Of a stretch of DNA of 10,252 bases, positions 7,481 to 10,252 are shown piece after piece; position 1 is the stretch's first letter; each line of letters begins with the position of its first letter. The notes beneath the pieces are model-generated. The model had not been told where the DNA came from. It did no database searches and was given only the letters and a program-made list of their open reading frames with translations. The position numbers and the translations under genes are program-made. Source of the DNA: Candidatus Thiodiazotropha taylori (GTDB taxonomy: Bacteria > Pseudomonadota > Gammaproteobacteria > Chromatiales > Chromatiaceae); NCBI GenBank assembly GCA_019100305.1, contig JAHRHW010000130.1:1-10252 (forward strand), in the 5' to 3' direction.

Positions 7481-7723
7481 CTTGCACTACCCCATCCAGA
7501 GATTGCTGATGAATCACCAGCTACCGGTCAAATAGCGGCAGCTCACCCTGCTGCAACAAGTCAGTCAAAATAACAACAGTATCAACCCTATGAGGAACGA
7601 TTCACCTCTATGCCTGGTAAAGCTGACTTTTAATCTTTCCTCTTCTCGGCTGTTATAGGTTCGATTCACTGATTGCACTCTATCCACTCCTGGATCCGTA
7701 TTGAATTCTATTTTTAGCCGGAG
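7481..7723. other. Spacer between converging bpt and csrA-like genes
   Basis: No gene is seen. Only very short open frames without ribosome sites occur. A weak 5-bp hairpin (GCAGC / GCTGC, 7538-7554) lies about 60 bp after bpt without a T-run. No remnant of infA was found. Confidence 0.5.
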
Positions 7724-7975
7724 TCAGAGATCGTGAACAAGCTTTTTACGTCTTGGTTTGTATGTGACCTGTGGTTGATTCTTGTTTCGATCTGTAACAG
7801 AGGATTTGATGCAGGTCGTATTCATTCTGTTAGCCAGCTCTTCTCGCAAAATCAATACATCGGATGGCGCATCGATCCCAAATCTTACATTGCCATTATT
7901 TATACTCAGAATCCTCAATGTTACTGCCTCTCCTACTTGCAGCGACTGATTTAAATGGCGTGTCAGTACCAGCAT
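7724..7975 (-). CDS. csrA: CsrA/RsmA-family RNA-binding regulator with C-terminal tail
   Basis: CsrA proteins are small dimers that bind GGA motifs in mRNA leaders and control translation or stability. The first 51 residues match the family: MLVLTRHLNQSLQVGE at the N-terminus, the VRFGIDAP core strand (30-37), and LILREELANRM (41-51). The known RNA-contact residues L4 and R44 are both present. The family usually ends near 60-70 residues. Here the protein runs to 83, with a basic, probably unstructured tail (PRRKKLVHDL at the end). Several core positions differ from the housekeeping copy type (HLNQSLQVGEAVTL rather than RVGETLMIGD), so this is probably a paralogue. ATG at 7975 is preceded by a strong AGGGAGGT site (revcomp of 7980-7987). 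It is convergent with bpt and next to a gene-poor, AT-rich stretch, suggesting an acquired or displaced gene. Whether it regulates the neighbours is unknown. Confidence 0.88.
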   Translation of the reverse strand: MLVLTRHLNQSLQVGEAVTLRILSINNGNVRFGIDAPSDVLILREELANRMNTTCIKSSVTDRNKNQPQVTYKPRRKKLVHDL

Positions 7976-7979
7976 TAGC

Positions 7980-8015
7980 TACCTCCCTGGAGCATATAAT
8001 TAATAAGTTTCCTGT
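7980..8015 (-). promoter_or_regulatory. csrA-like leader: strong SD and GGA motifs
   Basis: The leader on the minus strand has AGGGAGGT directly before the start and ACAGGA at 8010-8015, 35 bases upstream of the ATG. Both contain the GGA core that CsrA proteins bind. The spacing would allow self-repression by one dimer bridging the two, if the transcript includes both. The ACAGGA sits at the base of a small CTGTA/TACAG hairpin (8012-8030) rather than in a loop. Confidence 0.3.
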
Positions 8016-8218
8016 ACTGCACCGATACAGCCCAATCTTTACTTTCAAACAATGACTGATGAAATGTACAGTAGAACTTTTAACCCAATCATACATTATT
8101 GGATAAGCAGGCGCACAGAAACTCAATCCAATTTTAGTTGATTTTTTTGATTTCAACGGCTCTAAAGAAGCCCGATTCTATTGCAAATTTTGCGTATTTT
8201 GAAATAGTGATTGTTTAA

Positions 8219-8443
8219 TTAGATTTCATCTGACCAGTCGCCTTGAATATGTTTTTGATCCCAACACCAACCGGTTTTTTGCAACCTCTCTGCTCGATAC
8301 GATTGATTGATAACCACCTGTAAATGTTTCAACCTGCCACTCGACAACAACGGTATTGATTGCCCTATATCATATTGAACAACCTGGCTATTGATTAGGC
8401 ATATCCAGTCAGCATGGAGCTCGATATAAATAGTGTTTAATTT
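8219..8443 (-). pseudogene. Startless 74-codon open frame, possible gene remnant
   Basis: The minus strand is open for 74 codons, from after the in-frame stop at 8444-8446 to the stop at 8219-8221. There is no ATG in it, and the only GTG or TTG codons are well inside the frame. The translation has a protein-like mix (IYIELHADWICLINSQVVQY, then a basic stretch, then TGWCWDQKHIQGDWSDEI at the end). I recognise no family. A frame of this length without stops can also arise by chance in six frames, so a decayed gene end is only a possibility. Confidence 0.2.
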
Positions 8444-8512
8444 CTAAAAGGCATCACGATTGCACCGCTAACAAGCCGGTACATTCTGAACATCTATCAG
8501 ATCAAGGGAACA

Positions 8513-8579
8513 GAGCGATAGCCACAACCGGAGTCGTTATTTGTGTCGGATCAGATGACGATCACCAGAGTGATCGCTC
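8513..8579 (-). terminator. Structured 3' region after the radical SAM gene
   Basis: A perfect 7-bp hairpin with a 4-base loop (CGATCAC / GTGATCG, 8559-8576) lies 9 bases after the radical SAM stop. GAGCGAT (8513-8519) is the exact reverse complement of ATCGCTC (8573-8579), which overlaps one arm and allows an alternative longer fold. There is no T-run after the short hairpin, so it may be a stabilising structure rather than an intrinsic terminator. Confidence 0.35.
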
Positions 8580-8585
8580 GTTCAC

Positions 8586-10252
8586 CTAACTGATAGCGAA
8601 CACCTCTACCGGTTTGCCTTTTTTGTGTTGTTTCGGCCAGAGCGCATAACGACCTGCAACATAACGATCGCCAGATAACTGATTGATCATGGCCACCCCC
8701 ATATCGGTCAGCGTAATAACAGGCAAGCGTCTTCGACTGCCCTGCATCACAATCTTCTCACTCTGGGTCAACCGTTCTGCGATCCATTGGGGTGTTTTTC
8801 CATTCACCAGGCTGAATTGGCAGTAGTCCCATAACAGCCACTCCTGCAGACCGGGCGTCTCCTCCAGATAGGGAATTATGAAACTGCATAGATGTTCAAA
8901 CAACGCGTCTGGCTGCAGGTTGTCCCTGGCAATCTTCTGTCCTGAGTAGTCGAGCAACTGATCAAAACAGCGGCTGACACGACCATCAAAGCATTGACTC
9001 ACCAGACCCGCCAGGGTGGTTTTTAACAAACCGCTGTTGTAGAGGCGCTCCAACAATTCTGCATAGCGTTTGAACTGCGCTATCTGCATGAACTCCAGGC
9101 ATGGATTTGACAATACCTCATAGGGTGGTGCGGCATCCCAGCGATAACCAAGCTGATGAGCCTGTTGCTGCAAAGGGGTTCCCGGCAGCAATTTCAGGAT
9201 TCCCAGCTGGAGATGATCCGGGTAGAGCCTGAAGGTCTGATCGAGGGAACTGGCACAGAGCTCAACGCTCTCTCCCGGAAGCCCCACGATCAGATCAAGA
9301 TGGACTGGATGTCTTCGCATCTCAACCAGCTTGCGAATATTCTCCAGTGACTTCGCCACATCCATCCGCCGATCGATGTTAACCAGCACCTGGTCGTTCA
9401 GGGTCTGTAATCCAATCTCAAACTGGAACTTTCCTGGAAGCGATTCACTGAACACGTTCATCGCCTGTTCAGAGATCCGATCCGGGTTGAGTTCCAGATG
9501 GAAACGTAGCCCTTCGGGGGTATCAGCAAAGCGCCGCAGCAGCGTCGAGGTACGTTTTTCCCCAAGATGGAAGCTGCGATCCAACAGCTTGACGGTTTTA
9601 TTGGAAAGCTGTTCAAGCACGTGCAGATCGGCTTCGACCCTTTCCATTGGAAACGCTCTCAAACGCTCTGTTGCGCTGCTACAGAAGCTGCACCGAAAGG
9701 GGCAACCCCTGGAAGTTTCCCAGTAAACCAAAGACTTAGCGCTATCGAAACGCCCTTCTGACACGATCGGCGGAATATCTGAAACCGCCATTAACTGAAC
9801 TGGATTCTGCTGAATCTGATCATCTTCCCGGTAGACCAGACCTGAAACGGATTTAAAATCCCCTTTCTCTTGCAAAATTCCATTCATCAGCTCAGTAAAT
9901 GCAGCTTCCCCCTCCCCTTCAATCACATAATCGATTTCAGCTACCTGCTGTAATAACTCTACCCCTCTGGCACCAGCCTCTGGCCCACCGAATACCACCC
10001 GCAACTCGGGCAATAACTGTTTTAGCAGCCGGGTCAGACGTATGCTGGCCGAGATGTTCCACAAATAGGTGGAGAAGCCGAGGATTTTCGGTGCATATTC
10101 AACCAGCCTCTCAATCAGGACCTGGTGGTTGGTATTGACCAGGGCATCGAACAGCTGCATCTGATGCTCACACCCTCGAGCGTCCGCATAGGCTGCAATG
10201 GATTGGAGAGCGAGAGAGCTGTGGCTGTATCCGGCATGCAAGGCTACAAGCG
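8586..10252 (-). CDS. B12-binding domain radical SAM protein, 5' end outside window
   Basis: Predicted cytoplasmic radical SAM enzyme of the cobalamin-binding-domain class with a DUF4080-type C-terminal region. Its substrate is unknown. The frame stays open to the window edge, so the gene is partial. A TTG at 10241 is not a convincing start because the codons before it continue a family-like N-terminus (LVAL then HAGYSHSSLAL). Counting from that TTG, an N-terminal Rossmann-like domain spans about 1-150, with ILGFSTYLWN (53-62) and VVFGGPEAG (82-90). The usual DxHxxG cobalamin-ligand motif is not visible, as is common in this class. The radical SAM cluster motif CxxxCxxC is at C180, C184 and C187 in SRGCPFRCSFC. 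Later core segments include FEIGLQT (274-280) and LDLIVGLPGE (315-324). A C-terminal domain of about 150 residues follows. No biosynthetic partner gene is in view. Confidence 0.9.
   Translation of the reverse strand, partial: LVALHAGYSHSSLALQSIAAYADARGCEHQMQLFDALVNTNHQVLIERLVEYAPKILGFSTYLWNISASIRLTRLLKQLLPELRVVFGGPEAGARGVELLQQVAEIDYVIEGEGEAAFTELMNGILQEKGDFKSVSGLVYREDDQIQQNPVQLMAVSDIPPIVSEGRFDSAKSLVYWETSRGCPFRCSFCSSATERLRAFPMERVEADLHVLEQLSNKTVKLLDRSFHLGEKRTSTLLRRFADTPEGLRFHLELNPDRISEQAMNVFSESLPGKFQFEIGLQTLNDQVLVNIDRRMDVAKSLENIRKLVEMRRHPVHLDLIVGLPGESVELCASSLDQTFRLYPDHLQLGILKLLPGTPLQQQAHQLGYRWDAAPPYEVLSNPCLEFMQIAQFKRYAELLERLYNSGLLKTTLAGLVSQCFDGRVSRCFDQLLDYSGQKIARDNLQPDALFEHLCSFIIPYLEETPGLQEWLLWDYCQFSLVNGKTPQWIAERLTQSEKIVMQGSRRRLPVITLTDMGVAMINQLSGDRYVAGRYALWPKQHKKGKPVEVFAIS

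Larger units (their letters stand above)
7976..8585. other. AT-richer region of about 600 bp without a clear gene
   Basis: Between the csrA-like gene and the radical SAM gene there is no recognised gene on either strand, and the sequence is visibly richer in A and T than the flanking genes. It holds the csrA-like leader, a short T-rich stretch near 8141-8150, a startless minus-strand open frame (8219-8443), and a structured segment near 8511-8580. This is where infA and clpA might be expected in related genomes. Gene decay or replacement is a fair guess, but nothing proves it. Confidence 0.5.

Noticed and set aside
7658..7667. GGTTCGATTC, resembling a tRNA T-loop
   Set aside because: The flanking bases do not form a T-stem and no acceptor or anticodon arm is found nearby.
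7481..7723. Search for infA after bpt
   Set aside because: No reading frame resembling translation initiation factor IF-1 is present, even as a fragment.
7896..8156. 86-codon minus-strand open frame overlapping the csrA-like start
   Set aside because: It overlaps a well-supported CsrA-family gene with a strong ribosome site, and shows no domain of its own.
9156..10138. Plus-strand open frames of 64-131 codons
   Set aside because: They lie opposite the radical SAM gene and are explained by its codon composition.

Overview
The window looks like chromosomal DNA from a gammaproteobacterium of moderate G+C content. The evidence is gene content and order: ftsK, trxB, aat and bpt/ate lie in the order familiar from Pseudomonas-type genomes (lolA-ftsK-trxB-aat-ate-infA-clpA). 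A CsrA-family regulator, a YcgR-like PilZ protein and a B12-type radical SAM protein would fit a free-living or symbiotic Chromatiales-like lineage, but the genus cannot be read from the sequence. No rRNA, tRNA, CRISPR array or intact transposase was seen.

Layout. Positions 2-3557 carry two minus-strand genes: ald (alanine dehydrogenase) and, downstream in transcription, ftsK (cell-division DNA translocase). trxB (thioredoxin reductase) reads away from ald on the plus strand from 3734 and ends just before a strong hairpin. A spacer follows, then a 59-codon plus-strand gene for a small two-helix membrane protein (4872-5051). It converges on a minus-strand PilZ/YcgR-like c-di-GMP receptor gene (5072-5740). 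A 292-bp spacer (5741-6032) holds a 186-bp segment bounded by 13-bp perfect inverted repeats and flanked by TAT on both sides, resembling a small non-autonomous insertion. Then aat and bpt overlap by 7 bp (6033-7480). They form the Leu/Phe- and Leu-transferase pair that adds destabilising N-terminal residues for ClpS/ClpAP. After bpt, where infA and clpA are often found, there is instead a divergent CsrA-family gene (7724-7975, minus), an AT-richer region of about 600 bp without a clear gene (7976-8585), and a B12-binding/radical SAM gene (8586 to the window edge, minus; its 5' end lies outside).

How the genes work together. The core genes serve chromosome segregation, thiol redox balance and N-degron proteolysis. 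Ald, the small membrane protein, the PilZ protein, the CsrA paralogue and the radical SAM protein look like lineage-specific additions to or replacements in this conserved block. No convincing new multi-gene system (defence, secretion or biosynthetic cluster) is visible. The points most worth a second look are the inverted-repeat segment before aat, the CsrA paralogue with its basic tail in an AT-rich gap, the startless open frame in that gap, and the orphan radical SAM gene.
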